Part shown: piece by piece, positions 20,785-30,082 of the stretch
How the letters are laid out: every line of letters starts with the position of its first letter
How positions within the stretch are numbered: the first letter of the stretch is position 1
Source: Actinomycetes bacterium
Lineage (GTDB): Bacteria > Actinomycetota > Actinomycetes > Mycobacteriales > Mycobacteriaceae
Assembly (NCBI GenBank): GCA_022601135.1
Contig: JAHZJB010000139.1
Location: forward strand, 1-64,000
Direction of reading: 5' to 3'
Length of the DNA: 64,000 bases
Translations under genes and position numbers: made by a program
Notes under the pieces: model-generated
What the model was told of the DNA's origin: nothing
Database searches by the model: none
Seen by the model: only the letters and a program-made list of their open reading frames with translations

Positions 20785-21824
20785 TCCCCTGGATCACCGC
20801 GATCGCGATCACGGTTCTGGTCGCAGCCGTGGTGGTGCTGGGACTGTGGGCTTATCAGACGGCCAACCGGCTCGACCGGTTGCATGTGCGGTACGACCTG
20901 TCCTGGCAGGCCCTCGACGGGGCGCTGGCCCGGCGCGCGGTGGTGGCTCGCGCGGTGGCGGTCGATGCGTACGGCGCGGGGCCGGACGGCAAACGACTGG
21001 CCACCTTGGCCGACCACGCCGAGCGGGCGTCGCGGTCGGTCCGCGAGGCGGCCGAGAACGAGCTCTCCTGGGCGCTGGCGAGGGTGGATCCGGCGTCGTT
21101 GCCGCTCGCCTTGGTGGCCGAGTTGGCCGATGCAGAGGCGCGTGTGCTGCTGGCCCGCCGCTTTCACAATGACGCGGTCCGCGACACCCTGGCGCTCCGC
21201 GAGCGCCCCGCCGTGCGTCTGCTGCGACTCGGTGGAACTGCATCGCTGCCAAGCTATTTCGAGATTTCCGAGGGTGGGGAGGTGTCGACGCGCGAAGAAG
21301 TCCCGGTCAACAGACGCAGGTCAGCGCGTGTCCTGCTGCTCGACGACGACGGCGCGGTGCTTCTCCTGTGCGGTTCCGATCCGGCGATCTCGGGAGGATT
21401 GGCGCCCGCGCCGCGGTGGTGGTTCACCATCGGGGGCGCGGCCCAGGTGGGGGAGTCCCTGGCGCAGACCGCGGCGCGCGAACTCGAGGAGGAGACCGGC
21501 CTGCGAGTGCTGCCGGACGATATGGTCGGCCCGGCTTGGCGCCGGGACGCCGTCATCGAATTCAACGGGTCGGTGATCCGTAGCGAAGAGATGTATTTCA
21601 TCCACCGGACGAAACGTTTCGAACCCTCGGATTCTGGTCGTTCGGGTCTGGAGCGTTCCTACATTCACGACCACCGCTGGTGCGATGCGACAATGATCGA
21701 GGAACTGGCCGCCGAAGGCCAGACCGTGTACCCGTTGCAGCTCGGTGAGCTTCTCGACGAAGCGAACAAGTTGGCCGACGCCCCGGATGCGGTGCTCCAG
21801 CGGCCTGTGCCCTCCATTAGGTGA
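20781..21824 (+). CDS. Membrane-anchored NUDIX hydrolase (Rv2609c-like)
   Basis: 347 residues: an N-terminal membrane helix ([18 protein letters not shown]), a helical segment rich in Ala/Arg of about 140 residues, then a C-terminal NUDIX domain. The Nudix box is intact ([20 protein letters not shown], then ETGL). It presumably hydrolyses a nucleoside diphosphate-linked compound at the membrane, substrate unknown. The TTG at 20781 overlaps the pimA stop, which is the only start that leaves the helix at the N-terminus. It is the last gene of the thrS-pgsA1-patA-pimA run. Confidence 0.87.
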   Translation: MIPWITAIAITVLVAAVVVLGLWAYQTANRLDRLHVRYDLSWQALDGALARRAVVARAVAVDAYGAGPDGKRLATLADHAERASRSVREAAENELSWALARVDPASLPLALVAELADAEARVLLARRFHNDAVRDTLALRERPAVRLLRLGGTASLPSYFEISEGGEVSTREEVPVNRRRSARVLLLDDDGAVLLLCGSDPAISGGLAPAPRWWFTIGGAAQVGESLAQTAARELEEETGLRVLPDDMVGPAWRRDAVIEFNGSVIRSEEMYFIHRTKRFEPSDSGRSGLERSYIHDHRWCDATMIEELAAEGQTVYPLQLGELLDEANKLADAPDAVLQRPVPSIR

Positions 21825-21912
21825 GAGACTGATTGGCTGTCCGGTACGGAGCGGATCGATGAGGTTTGTCGCCGCATCTAGACTGGATCAGCAGAGATTA
21901 AAGGAGATTACG

Positions 21913-22833
21913 GTGGAATCGGAAACGCCTGGGGAAAGCCTGGGCACGCCACCCGCACGCGGGACCGCGCGGGTCAAGCGTGGCATGGCCGAGATGCTCA
22001 AGGGCGGCGTCATCATGGACGTCGTCACCCCTGAGCAGGCCCGCATCGCCGAAGCGGCCGGTGCGGTCGCGGTGATGGCCCTGGAGCGGGTCCCCGCCGA
22101 TATTCGGGCGCAGGGTGGGGTGTCGCGCATGAGCGATCCCGACATGATCGAGGGCATTATCGAGGCTGTCACCATCCCGGTGATGGCCAAGGCGCGCATC
22201 GGCCACTTTGCCGAAGCACAGATCCTGCAGAGCCTCGGCGTCGATTACGTCGATGAATCGGAGGTGCTGACGCCGGCCGACTACACCCACCACATCGACA
22301 AGTGGAAGTTCACCGTCCCGTTTGTGTGCGGAGCGACCAACCTGGGCGAGGCGCTGCGTCGTGTCGCAGAAGGCGCGGCGATGATTCGATCCAAGGGCGA
22401 AGCAGGCACCGGGGACGTGTCCAACGCCACCACGCATATGCGCAGGATCGGCGGTGAGATTCGCCGTCTCACGTCGCTGTCGGAAGACGAATTGTATGTT
22501 GCCGCAAAAGAACTACAGGCTCCCTACGATCTCGTGGTCGAGGTTGCGCGGGCCGGCAAGCTGCCGGTGACGCTCTTTACCGCCGGCGGTATCGCCACGC
22601 CCGCCGACGCAGCGATGATGATGCAGCTCGGTGCGGAAGGTGTTTTCGTCGGTTCGGGCATCTTCAAGTCCGGCGACCCCGCCCAGCGGGGCGCCGCGAT
22701 CGTCAAGGCCACGACCTTCTTCGACGACCCGGACGTGTTGGCGAAGGTATCTCGGGGGCTCGGTGAGGCGATGGTCGGGATTAACGTCGAGGATATCGCC
22801 GCCCCCCATCGGCTTGCTGAACGCGGCTGGTAG
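21913..22833 (+). CDS. pdxS: Pyridoxal 5'-phosphate synthase subunit PdxS
   Basis: Synthase subunit of the DXP-independent vitamin B6 pathway, 306 residues. It condenses ribose 5-phosphate, glyceraldehyde 3-phosphate and ammonia from PdxT. Conserved blocks include [27 protein letters not shown] and [13 protein letters not shown], plus [16 protein letters not shown] 21913 is preceded by AAGGAG (21901-21906). The 88-bp gap upstream suggests its own promoter, with TAGACT (around 21879) as a possible -10. pdxT lies two genes down with a thioesterase between, the mycobacterial arrangement. Confidence 0.97.
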   Translation: MESETPGESLGTPPARGTARVKRGMAEMLKGGVIMDVVTPEQARIAEAAGAVAVMALERVPADIRAQGGVSRMSDPDMIEGIIEAVTIPVMAKARIGHFAEAQILQSLGVDYVDESEVLTPADYTHHIDKWKFTVPFVCGATNLGEALRRVAEGAAMIRSKGEAGTGDVSNATTHMRRIGGEIRRLTSLSEDELYVAAKELQAPYDLVVEVARAGKLPVTLFTAGGIATPADAAMMMQLGAEGVFVGSGIFKSGDPAQRGAAIVKATTFFDDPDVLAKVSRGLGEAMVGINVEDIAAPHRLAERGW

Positions 22834-22883
22834 CTGGTTGCCCGAATCGATGAGCCGCGTACCCAAGAAACAGAGCTAGCCGG

Positions 22884-23732
22884 ATGGCGATCGAAAAGAT
22901 ACTCGATCTGGAACAGATCGACGCCAACATCTATCGAGGTGGGGTTTTCAGCCCGGAGTCCGGTTTTCTGCAACGCACGTTCGGTGGCCATGTGGCGGGC
23001 CAGTCGCTGGTGTCGGCGGTGCGCACCGTGGACCCCAAGTTTGAGGTGCACTCGCTACACGGGTACTTCCTCCGCGCGGGTGATGCCCGTTCGCCGTCGG
23101 TCTACACGGTCGAGCGGATCCGCGACGGCGGTTCCTTTTGCACGCGCCGGGTCGCGGCGATCCAGCACGGCGAGACGATCTTCTCGATGTCGGCGTCGTT
23201 CCAGACCGATCAGAGCGGTATCCAGCATCAGGACGAGATGCCCGAAGCGCCGCCGCCCGACGATATTCCCGATTTCAAGGTTGCCAGCCGGGTGTTCGAC
23301 GACGCCAGCTTCCGGCAGTTCGACGAGTGGGACGTGCGTATCATCCCTCCCGAGCTGTTGAGCATGCGCGAGGGCAAGGCCTCACAGCAGCAGGTCTGGT
23401 TCCGGCACCGCGATCCGCTGCCCGACGATCGCGTGCTGCACATTTGCGCGCTGGCCTACATGAGCGACCTGACGCTGTTGGGCTCGGCACAGGTCAATCA
23501 CGGCGAGGAGCGAAAGCACCTGATGGTGGCATCGCTGGACCACGCGATGTGGTTCCTGCGAACGTTTCGGGCTGATGATTGGCTGCTCTACGATCAGTCG
23601 TCGCCGTCAGCCTGTGGGGGGCGTTCCTTGACGCAGGGCAAGATTTTCGACCGACGCGGCAACATGGTCGCGGCGGTGATGCAGGAGGGGCTCACCCGCT
23701 ATAACCGCGACTTCGTGTCCGGCCGAGAGTGA
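22884..23732 (+). CDS. tesB2: Acyl-CoA thioesterase II (TesB2)
   Basis: Double-hotdog thioesterase of 282 residues that hydrolyses medium and long acyl-CoA. Conserved TesB pieces are seen: [27 protein letters not shown], the C-terminal [17 protein letters not shown] with its Asp, then [10 protein letters not shown]. It sits between pdxS and pdxT, and its stop overlaps the pdxT start, so the three are probably one transcript. The metabolic link to vitamin B6 is not obvious. Confidence 0.93.
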   Translation: MAIEKILDLEQIDANIYRGGVFSPESGFLQRTFGGHVAGQSLVSAVRTVDPKFEVHSLHGYFLRAGDARSPSVYTVERIRDGGSFCTRRVAAIQHGETIFSMSASFQTDQSGIQHQDEMPEAPPPDDIPDFKVASRVFDDASFRQFDEWDVRIIPPELLSMREGKASQQQVWFRHRDPLPDDRVLHICALAYMSDLTLLGSAQVNHGEERKHLMVASLDHAMWFLRTFRADDWLLYDQSSPSACGGRSLTQGKIFDRRGNMVAAVMQEGLTRYNRDFVSGRE

Positions 23733-24322
23733 CGCCCCGCATCGGTGTTCTCGCGTTGCAGGGGGACACTCGTGAGCACCTCGCAGCGTTGCGGGCCGCC
23801 GGGGCAGAGGCGGTCACCGTGCGGCGGGCCGGGGAGCTCAGCGGCGTGGACGCGCTGGTGATTCCGGGCGGTGAGTCCACCACGATGAGCCACCTGCTGG
23901 GCGAATGCGAGCTCGTGGAGCCGTTACGCGCCCAGTTGGCCGACGGTATGCCCGCTTACGGGTCCTGCGCCGGAATGATCCTGCTGGCCACCGAAATACT
24001 CGACGCCGGCGTGGCCGGACGCGACGCCAAGCCGTTGGGGGCAATCGATATGACTGTGCGCCGCAACGCATTCGGTCGTCAGGTCGACTCGTTCGAGAAT
24101 GATGTCGTCTTCGATGGACTCGACCGTCCGGTGCGAGGGGTGTTCATCCGCGCGCCGTGGGTGGAGCGAGTGGGTCCGGAGGTGCAGGTGTTGGCGCGGG
24201 CGGCAGATCACGTCGTAGCCGTGCGGCAGGGCCGAAACCTGGCTACCGCTTTCCATCCGGAGATGACTGGCGACCGCCGGGTACACGCGCTGTTCGTGGA
24301 TATCGTCGCCGGTCGCGCTTGA
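23729..24322 (+). CDS. pdxT: Glutaminase subunit PdxT of PLP synthase
   Basis: Class I glutamine amidotransferase, 197 residues, that supplies ammonia to PdxS. The triad is complete: Cys in YGSCAGMI, and His and Glu in [20 protein letters not shown] forms the oxyanion region. GTG 23729 overlaps the tesB2 stop (GTGA). A hairpin directly follows the stop codon. Confidence 0.96.
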   Translation: MTPRIGVLALQGDTREHLAALRAAGAEAVTVRRAGELSGVDALVIPGGESTTMSHLLGECELVEPLRAQLADGMPAYGSCAGMILLATEILDAGVAGRDAKPLGAIDMTVRRNAFGRQVDSFENDVVFDGLDRPVRGVFIRAPWVERVGPEVQVLARAADHVVAVRQGRNLATAFHPEMTGDRRVHALFVDIVAGRA

Positions 24323-24329
24323 GGGTGCT

Positions 24330-24353
24330 CGCCGATCTCTTCGGGAATCGGCG
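24330..24353 (+). terminator. Hairpin downstream of pdxT
   Basis: CGCCGAT (24330-24336) and ATCGGCG (24347-24353) form a perfect 7-bp stem with a 10-nt loop, starting 7 bases after the pdxT stop. No clear T-tract follows, as is usual for mycobacterial intrinsic terminators. Confidence 0.6.
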
Positions 24354-24489
24354 CTTCCCAGGCGCTTGAGGCTGCTGGGCGAATTCGATTGATGCGATGT
24401 CGATTCCGAGTCTAGATCGCACCACGGGCGTTATAGTGACGCAAGAGCGCTAGTTGATCGAGCGATGGTGACATGACTGAGTTACCTCG

Positions 24490-24897
24490 ATGTTCATGAG
24501 CGGCTCAGTCACGTCGGGCAACCGGCCGAAGAGGCAAAGCCGTGGACCGGTCGTCAATGCGCACAATGTGCGATTATTCCTGCCGCTAACGACGACGTGC
24601 GTGTTGTTCGCCGGTGTCATCGGGTTCGCAGGCCCGGCGGCCGCCGATGTTTCATGGGTCATGCCGAACGTGAAGGACATGATCCTGGCGCGCGCGATGA
24701 AGGTGGTTCAGGCGGCAGCCAACCCCGTGGAGATCACCTTCGAGACGACCGACACGAAGGGCAACCGCGAGCAATACAACATGTCGAATTGGTCGGTGTG
24801 CTGGCAGTCGCCCAAAGCAGGCGCACGAGTCCCCCAGAAGGACAACTATGTGAGCCTCGGGGTGAAGCGACTGACCGACGGCAATTGTTGGTCCTGA
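24490..24897 (+). CDS. Small secreted PASTA-like protein
   Basis: 135 residues. A long basic N-terminus leads to a hydrophobic stretch (VRLFLPLTTTCVLFAGVIGF) and a PAAA-D signal peptidase site. The mature part is one small domain starting WVMPNVKDMILARAMKVVQA, with two Cys (WSVCWQ and DGNCW). The MPNV opening, the Ala-rich helix and the SPKAG stretch resemble a single PASTA domain, as seen in several mycobacterial secreted proteins. This is a structural guess. ATG 24490 or 24496 could be the start, and no strong ribosome binding site is visible. It stands alone between pdxT and yebC. Confidence 0.68.
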   Translation: MFMSGSVTSGNRPKRQSRGPVVNAHNVRLFLPLTTTCVLFAGVIGFAGPAAADVSWVMPNVKDMILARAMKVVQAAANPVEITFETTDTKGNREQYNMSNWSVCWQSPKAGARVPQKDNYVSLGVKRLTDGNCWS

Positions 24898-25020
24898 AAC
24901 CGCGGATCCCCAATCGTCACCACGATCCAGGGAGGACGGCACTGCAGGTTCGGGGACGGCGGAACGCCCCCGTAGACTCGCTGATCGGACGTTGACGTCG
25001 GCGAAAGAGGTTATTCGGGT

Positions 25021-25776
25021 ATGAGCGGCCATTCCAAGTGGGCCACCACCAAGCATCAGAAGGCCGTTAAAGACGCGCGCCGGGGCAAGGAGTTCGCCCG
25101 GTTGATCAAGAACATCGAGGTCGCGGCCCGGACCGGCGGCGGTGACCCGGCTGGAAACCCGACGCTCTACGACGCGATTCAGAAGGCCAAGAAGACCTCG
25201 GTGCCCAACGACAACATCGAGCGTGCGCGTAAACGCGGCGCGGGTGAAGAAGCCGGCGGTGCCGACTGGCAGCCCATCACCTACGAGGGTTACGGGCCCA
25301 ACGGCGTCGCAGTGCTCATCGAGTGCCTCACCGACAACCGCAATCGCGCCGCCAGCGAGGTCCGCATCGCAATGACCCGCAACGGTGGCAGCATGGCCGA
25401 TCCGGGCTCGGTGTCCTACCTGTTCACCCGGAAGGGCGTGGTGACGCTGGAGAAGAACGGTCTCACCGAGGACGACCTGCTGGTCGCGGTGCTTGAAGCT
25501 GGCGCCGAAGACGTCATCGACCTGGGGGACAGCTTCGAGATCATCTCGGAGCCAACGGATCTGGTTGCGGTCCGGACGGCGCTGCAAGACGCGGGTATCG
25601 ATTATGACTCCGCAGACGCCAGCTTCCAGCCGTCGGTGACGGTACCCGTCGACCTCGATGGTGCCCGCAAGGTGCTCAAGCTGGTGGACGCGCTCGAGGA
25701 CAGCGACGATGTGCAGGACGTCTACACCAACCTCGACATCCCCGACGACATCGCTGCTCAGCTGGGCGAGGACTGA
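25021..25776 (+). CDS. yebC: YebC/PmpR family protein
   Basis: 251 residues, full family length. Hallmarks: [23 protein letters not shown] at the start and [19 protein letters not shown] with NIERARKRG following. The acidic middle domain is [12 protein letters not shown]. The family is described as DNA-binding transcriptional regulator and, more recently, as a ribosome-associated factor. Same position as Rv2603c. The 3' end overlaps the convergent hydrolase gene by 19 bp. Confidence 0.96.
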   Translation: MSGHSKWATTKHQKAVKDARRGKEFARLIKNIEVAARTGGGDPAGNPTLYDAIQKAKKTSVPNDNIERARKRGAGEEAGGADWQPITYEGYGPNGVAVLIECLTDNRNRAASEVRIAMTRNGGSMADPGSVSYLFTRKGVVTLEKNGLTEDDLLVAVLEAGAEDVIDLGDSFEIISEPTDLVAVRTALQDAGIDYDSADASFQPSVTVPVDLDGARKVLKLVDALEDSDDVQDVYTNLDIPDDIAAQLGED

Positions 25777-26609
25777 ATTGCACTGTTGAGGAAGGCGCCG
25801 ATCTCGCGGGCGGTCTGCTCGGGCTGATCCAGCATGATCAGTACCTTGGCGTCGTCGACGTAACGGAGTGTGCCGCCGGTTAATTCGGCGATGGTCTTGG
25901 CGTGCGCCACCGGCATCACTCGGTTGCGACTCCACAAAACCAGCACGTCGCCGGGGAAATCAGCGAGGCGGCGGGTCGCACGGTCCAGATCCCGCCCGAC
26001 GAAATTCGAGCGGGTGTACTTGAGTAGGTCGCGCCGGATTCTCCGGTCGGCAATACCCGCCGCAACCCAGTCCGACATGATGGCGTCCGGAATCGGTTTG
26101 GCCGCCATCATGCCGAACATGAAGAATCGGTTACGCAGCCAGCCGAACCGCATCTGCTTCATTGCTAGCTTCAGGGTGCCCGTCGTGCGGGTCGCCACCC
26201 AGGTCACCTTGCCCGGGAAGCCCGGCGGAAAGTTGTCGAACGCCTCGGCTGGGCAGAGGACCAGACGCGACACGCGCCGGTCGCGGCCGAGGTCGGTGAG
26301 GAAGATCGGCCCGCCCCAGTCGGTCACCACCAGGGTGACGTCGTCGAGGTCGAGAGCGTCAAGGAGATCCGCGACCAGGCCAACCATTGCGGGTAGCGAG
26401 AGGTCGGCGTCGTCGCGCATCGGTTTGCGGTGCCCGCCCAGCGGCAGCACCGGAAGCAGATAGCGAAAGGCCTGCGGCAACAGGGGCAGGGCGAGGCTCC
26501 ACTGCGTGTCATTCATCAGCAGGCCGTGCAGCAGCACAACCGGCGGTCCCGACGGGTCACCTTCGTCGCGGTACTCGAGCGTGCCTGCCGGGATCTCGAC
26601 GGTCTTCAT
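25758..26609 (-). CDS. Alpha/beta hydrolase
   Basis: 283-residue alpha/beta-hydrolase fold protein. [13 protein letters not shown] is the oxyanion-hole region, and VVTDWGGP places an Asp as nucleophile, as in haloalkane dehalogenases and epoxide hydrolases. A His is expected near the C-terminus, but the corresponding stretch ([18 protein letters not shown]) has none, so catalysis is doubtful or uses a different residue. No signal peptide. It diverges from a TetR regulator across a palindromic operator, which probably controls it. Confidence 0.82.
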   Translation of the reverse strand: MKTVEIPAGTLEYRDEGDPSGPPVVLLHGLLMNDTQWSLALPLLPQAFRYLLPVLPLGGHRKPMRDDADLSLPAMVGLVADLLDALDLDDVTLVVTDWGGPIFLTDLGRDRRVSRLVLCPAEAFDNFPPGFPGKVTWVATRTTGTLKLAMKQMRFGWLRNRFFMFGMMAAKPIPDAIMSDWVAAGIADRRIRRDLLKYTRSNFVGRDLDRATRRLADFPGDVLVLWSRNRVMPVAHAKTIAELTGGTLRYVDDAKVLIMLDQPEQTAREIGAFLNSAIQSSPS

Positions 26610-26633
26610 CGCGCGCCCCTTCGCCAGAATTCC

Positions 26634-26665
26634 CTAGAATAGTTATTCTAGAACGTATGCTCTAG
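26634..26665. promoter_or_regulatory. Palindromic TetR-type operator
   Basis: CTAGAATAGTTATTCTAG (26634-26651) is a perfect 18-bp palindrome. A second, overlapping dyad CTAGA...TCTAG (26648-26665) shares the central half-site. Both lie in the 67-bp gap between the divergent hydrolase and tetR starts, the classic place for an autoregulatory TetR operator. The AT-rich TATGCT at 26656-26661 may be the tetR -10 box, so binding would block it. Confidence 0.8.
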
Positions 26666-26676
26666 TATGGCTGCAG

Positions 26677-27297
26677 GTGATGATGATGGCAAGATCTACG
26701 AGGGAATCGATCCTGACGGCGGCTGCCGAGTTGATGCGGCACAAGGGCTACGCCGGAGTGGGCATGAAAGACATCGCCGATGCGTCCGGTGCCCCGATCG
26801 GCTCGCTGTACCACCACTTTCGGGGCGGAAAAGTTGCGATCGCACGGGAAGCGCTTCTCACCGCCGGCGCCGCGTACGGCCTGCTCATCCCGACGATCGT
26901 CGACGCCTACAGCGACCTCGGTGCCGCCATCGAGGGTGTTTTCGCCCAGGCCGCCGAGGATATCGCCAGCACCGGATTCGCGAACATGTGCCCGGTTGCC
27001 AGTGTCTCGGCGGAGGTCGCCGACACCGTCGAGGAACTTCGGCAGACCGCGGCCGAGGTCTTCACCTGGTGGGTGGAAGGGGGCGCGGCATACTTCGGCG
27101 AGCGGGGGCTCGACGCCGCCGTGGCGCGGAGGGTCACGCTCGCCCTCATCGCCGCCCTGGAAGGCGGGTTCTTGCTCGCCAGGGCCCTGCGCAGCGCCGA
27201 ACCGCTGCGGGCGGCCGGTAGCGCGCTCGCGCCGCAGTACCGCGGAGTCGAGCTGTCTCCGCGTGTCTTGTCACAGGTAGCCGGGGGCGGGGGATAG
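26677..27297 (+). CDS. TetR family transcriptional regulator
   Basis: About 206 residues. The N-terminal helix-turn-helix is typical: [20 protein letters not shown], then [19 protein letters not shown]. The C-terminal ligand domain ([31 protein letters not shown]) resembles the LmrA/YxaF-like group. GTG 26677 and ATG 26680, 26683 and 26686 form a run of possible starts (GTGATGATGATG). The likely targets are itself and the divergent hydrolase. It ends 34 bp before ruvC. Confidence 0.88.
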   Translation: MMMMARSTRESILTAAAELMRHKGYAGVGMKDIADASGAPIGSLYHHFRGGKVAIAREALLTAGAAYGLLIPTIVDAYSDLGAAIEGVFAQAAEDIASTGFANMCPVASVSAEVADTVEELRQTAAEVFTWWVEGGAAYFGERGLDAAVARRVTLALIAALEGGFLLARALRSAEPLRAAGSALAPQYRGVELSPRVLSQVAGGGG

Positions 27298-27301
27298 GCT
27301 C

Positions 27302-27317
27302 TCGAACAAATGTTCTG
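27302..27317. promoter_or_regulatory. LexA (SOS) box upstream of ruvC
   Basis: TCGAACAAATGTTCTG fits the mycobacterial SOS box TCGAAC-N4-GTTCGA at 10 of 12 fixed positions and lies 15 bp before the ruvC start. ruvCAB is LexA-regulated in M. tuberculosis, so the position supports the call. Confidence 0.75.
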
Positions 27318-27331
27318 ACGAAGGGGCTGAC

Positions 27332-27955
27332 GTGCGGGTGATGGGAGTCGACCCCGGGCTGACGCGTTGCGGGCTGTCGGTAATCCAAAGCGGGAAAGGC
27401 CGCCATGTCATCGCATTGGACGTCGACGTGGTACGCACCCCGGCCGAGCATCCGCTGGCGCACCGACTGCTGACCATCAGCCGCTCGGTTGAGCACTGGA
27501 TGGACACCCACCAGCCCGACGTGATCGCGATCGAGCGGGTGTTCTCCCACCAGAACGCCTCCACCGCGATGGGCACCGCGCAGGCTGCCGGTGTCATCGC
27601 ACTGTCTGCGGCCCGGCGTGACATCGATGTGCACTTCCACACCCCGAGTGAAGTCAAGGCAGCCGTCACCGGCAACGGGCGCGCCGACAAGGCGCAGGTC
27701 ACCGAAATGGTCACGAAAATTCTTACCCTGCAACAGAAGCCGACGCCAGCCGACGCCGCCGACGCCCTTGCGTTGGCGATCTGCCACTGTTGGAGAGCTC
27801 CGATGATCGCCCGGATGGCCGCCGCTGAGGAGATGGCGGCCGAACAGCGGCGCAAGTATCAAGCCGCCCTCTCGGCGCAGGCGAAAGCGGCCAAGGCTGG
27901 GTCTGACGCTGGGTTCAACGCCGGGCCGGGCCGGGTGTCGCGGAGTGCGACGTGA
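27332..27955 (+). CDS. ruvC: Holliday junction resolvase RuvC
   Basis: Endonuclease that cuts four-way junctions delivered by RuvAB. 207 residues, longer than usual because of an Ala/Gly-rich C-terminal tail. Acidic catalytic residues are visible: Asp in [11 protein letters not shown], Glu in [12 protein letters not shown], and the Asp pair in [13 protein letters not shown]. The GTG start has AAGGGG upstream. The stop overlaps ruvA, giving a tight ruvC-ruvA-ruvB operon. Confidence 0.96.
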   Translation: MRVMGVDPGLTRCGLSVIQSGKGRHVIALDVDVVRTPAEHPLAHRLLTISRSVEHWMDTHQPDVIAIERVFSHQNASTAMGTAQAAGVIALSAARRDIDVHFHTPSEVKAAVTGNGRADKAQVTEMVTKILTLQQKPTPADAADALALAICHCWRAPMIARMAAAEEMAAEQRRKYQAALSAQAKAAKAGSDAGFNAGPGRVSRSAT

Positions 27956-28539
27956 TCGCGGCCGTTCGGGGCGAGGTCATCGACATCGCCCTCGACCACG
28001 CGGTCATCGATGCCGCTGGCGTCGGATACAAGGTGATGGCCACCCCCGCCACGCTGGCCACCCTGTGTCGCGGCGCCGAGGCCCGGCTGATCACCGCGAT
28101 GATAGTGCGTGAGGACGCGATGACGTTGTACGGCTTCGCGGATGCCGACGCCCGCAATCTGTTCCTCACCCTGATCGGGGTTTCCGGGATCGGGCCGAGT
28201 ATCGCGCTGGGCGCGCTGGCGATGTACGACGGTCCCACGTTGCGACAGGCGATCGGTGACGGCGACGTCACCGCGCTGACGCGCATTCCCAAGGTGGGAA
28301 AGAAGACTGCCGAGCTTCTGGTGCTGACCTTGCGGGACAAGGTAGGAGCCGTGGCCTCGGCGGGCCCGGCCCCGGCGGGCGGCCACAGTGTGCGTGGGCC
28401 GGTCGTCGAAGCGCTCGTCGGCCTCGGCTTCGCCGTCAAGCACGCCGAGGAGGCCACCGACAAGGTGCTCGCCGATGACCCCGGCGCCAACCAGTCAAGT
28501 GCCCTGCGCGCAGCGCTGTCCATGCTGGGTAGGAAGTAA
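27952..28539 (+). CDS. ruvA: Holliday junction DNA-binding protein RuvA
   Basis: 195 residues. N-terminal OB domain ([20 protein letters not shown]), then helix-hairpin-helix repeats ([16 protein letters not shown] and [17 protein letters not shown]), and the C-terminal RuvB-contacting domain ([17 protein letters not shown]). Forms the tetramer that holds the junction. The GTG start overlaps ruvC and the stop overlaps ruvB. Confidence 0.97.
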   Translation: MIAAVRGEVIDIALDHAVIDAAGVGYKVMATPATLATLCRGAEARLITAMIVREDAMTLYGFADADARNLFLTLIGVSGIGPSIALGALAMYDGPTLRQAIGDGDVTALTRIPKVGKKTAELLVLTLRDKVGAVASAGPAPAGGHSVRGPVVEALVGLGFAVKHAEEATDKVLADDPGANQSSALRAALSMLGRK

Positions 28540-29606
28540 TGGGCAGATTCGACGAACCCCACCCGGAGGATGGTGCGCAGCGTGAGGTCACTCCCGCGCT
28601 GACCGTAGGCGAGGGGGACATTGACGCGAGCCTGCGGCCACGATCGCTGGGTGAGTTCATCGGCCAACCCCGCGTTCGGGAGCAGCTGCAGCTGGTGCTC
28701 GAGGGAGCCAAGAATCGTGGCGGCGCCCCCGACCACATTCTGCTGTCCGGGCCACCGGGCCTGGGCAAGACGTCGCTGGCGATGATCATCGCCGCCGAGC
28801 TGGGGACCTCGTTGCGCGTGACCTCGGGCCCCGCGTTAGAGCGCGCCGGTGACCTGGCGGCGATGCTGTCCAACCTGGTTGAGCATGACGTGCTGTTCAT
28901 TGACGAGATCCATCGAATCGCCCGTCCTGCCGAGGAGATGCTCTACCTGGCGATGGAGGACTTCCGGGTCGACGTAGTCGTCGGCAAAGGCCCTGGCGCC
29001 ACGTCGATTCCGCTGGAAGTTGCTCCCTTCACCCTGGTCGGTGCGACCACCCGGTCTGGCGCCCTGACAGGTCCGCTACGCGACCGGTTCGGATTCACCG
29101 CGCACATGGACTTCTATGAGCCCGCCGAGCTGGAGCGGGTGCTGGCCCGCTCGGCAGGCATTCTCGGTATCGAGTTGGGTGCCGACGCCGCAGCCGAGAT
29201 CGCCCGTCGCTCACGGGGCACACCGCGGATAGCCAACCGTTTGTTGCGCAGAGTGCGCGACTATGCCGAAGTCCGTGCGGACGGCGTCATCACCCGTGAC
29301 ATCGCCAAGTACGCGTTGGCGGTGTACGACGTCGACGAACTCGGTCTGGACCGGCTCGACCGTGCGGTGCTGTCGGCGCTGACCCGGAGCTTCGCCGGCG
29401 GACCGGTCGGGGTGTCCACCCTCGCTGTCGCGGTCGGCGAGGAAGCGGCCACCGTCGAGGAAGTGTGCGAACCGTTCTTGGTGCGGGCCGGGATGATCGC
29501 CCGCACTCCGCGCGGGCGGGTCGCCACAGCTCTCGCCTGGACGCACCTCGGGATGACGCCGCCCGCCGGGGTCGGTGGCCCGGGCCAGGCGCGCCTGTTC
29601 GAATGA
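28539..29606 (+). CDS. ruvB: Holliday junction branch migration ATPase RuvB
   Basis: AAA+ helicase motor of 355 residues. Walker [13 protein letters not shown], Walker B LFIDEIHR, sensor 1 LVGATTRSG, and the [13 protein letters not shown] and [18 protein letters not shown] segments are present, followed by the winged-helix domain. It shares one base with the ruvA stop. Confidence 0.97.
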   Translation: MGRFDEPHPEDGAQREVTPALTVGEGDIDASLRPRSLGEFIGQPRVREQLQLVLEGAKNRGGAPDHILLSGPPGLGKTSLAMIIAAELGTSLRVTSGPALERAGDLAAMLSNLVEHDVLFIDEIHRIARPAEEMLYLAMEDFRVDVVVGKGPGATSIPLEVAPFTLVGATTRSGALTGPLRDRFGFTAHMDFYEPAELERVLARSAGILGIELGADAAAEIARRSRGTPRIANRLLRRVRDYAEVRADGVITRDIAKYALAVYDVDELGLDRLDRAVLSALTRSFAGGPVGVSTLAVAVGEEAATVEEVCEPFLVRAGMIARTPRGRVATALAWTHLGMTPPAGVGGPGQARLFE

Positions 29607-29637
29607 TGGAACTACACAAGGAGTAAGGGGGGTCAGC

Positions 29638-30024
29638 GTGGTCGCCGCTGGATTGATCGTGGCGTTACTAGCCGCGGTACTACACGTCTACATCTTCGTC
29701 ATGGAGTCGGTGACCTGGACGTCGGCGCGAACCCGCGCCGTCTTCGGCACCACGACCGAAGAGGCCGAGACCACTCGGTTGATGGCCTTCAACCAAGGCT
29801 TCTACAACCTGTTTCTAGCGGTCGTCACGGTGATCGGCGTGGCGGTGGTCTACAGCGGCGCGACGGCAGTGGGTGCCGCACTGGTATTCGCTGGGGTGGG
29901 GTCGATGTTGGCCGCTGCGGTGGTATTGCTCGCCTCTGCGCCCGATAAGGCACGGTCGGCGGTCATCCAGGGGTTCTTTCCGCTCATCGCGACCGTCCTG
30001 TTGGCGCTGGGGTTGGCGCTCTGA
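29638..30024 (+). CDS. DUF1304 membrane protein
   Basis: About 128 residues and four hydrophobic helices. MESVTWTSARTRAVFG and the FNQGFYNLFLA segment are typical of DUF1304, a small inner-membrane family of unknown role. GTG 29638 follows GGGGG. An AAGGAG at 29617 lies too far upstream. Its end faces the convergent aldehyde dehydrogenase gene. Confidence 0.75.
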   Translation: MVAAGLIVALLAAVLHVYIFVMESVTWTSARTRAVFGTTTEEAETTRLMAFNQGFYNLFLAVVTVIGVAVVYSGATAVGAALVFAGVGSMLAAAVVLLASAPDKARSAVIQGFFPLIATVLLALGLAL

Positions 30025-30082
30025 GAGTTTGACGCCGCTGCAGCATGGTCTGCGCGTGGAGACTCGGCCCACCGTGGGAAAC

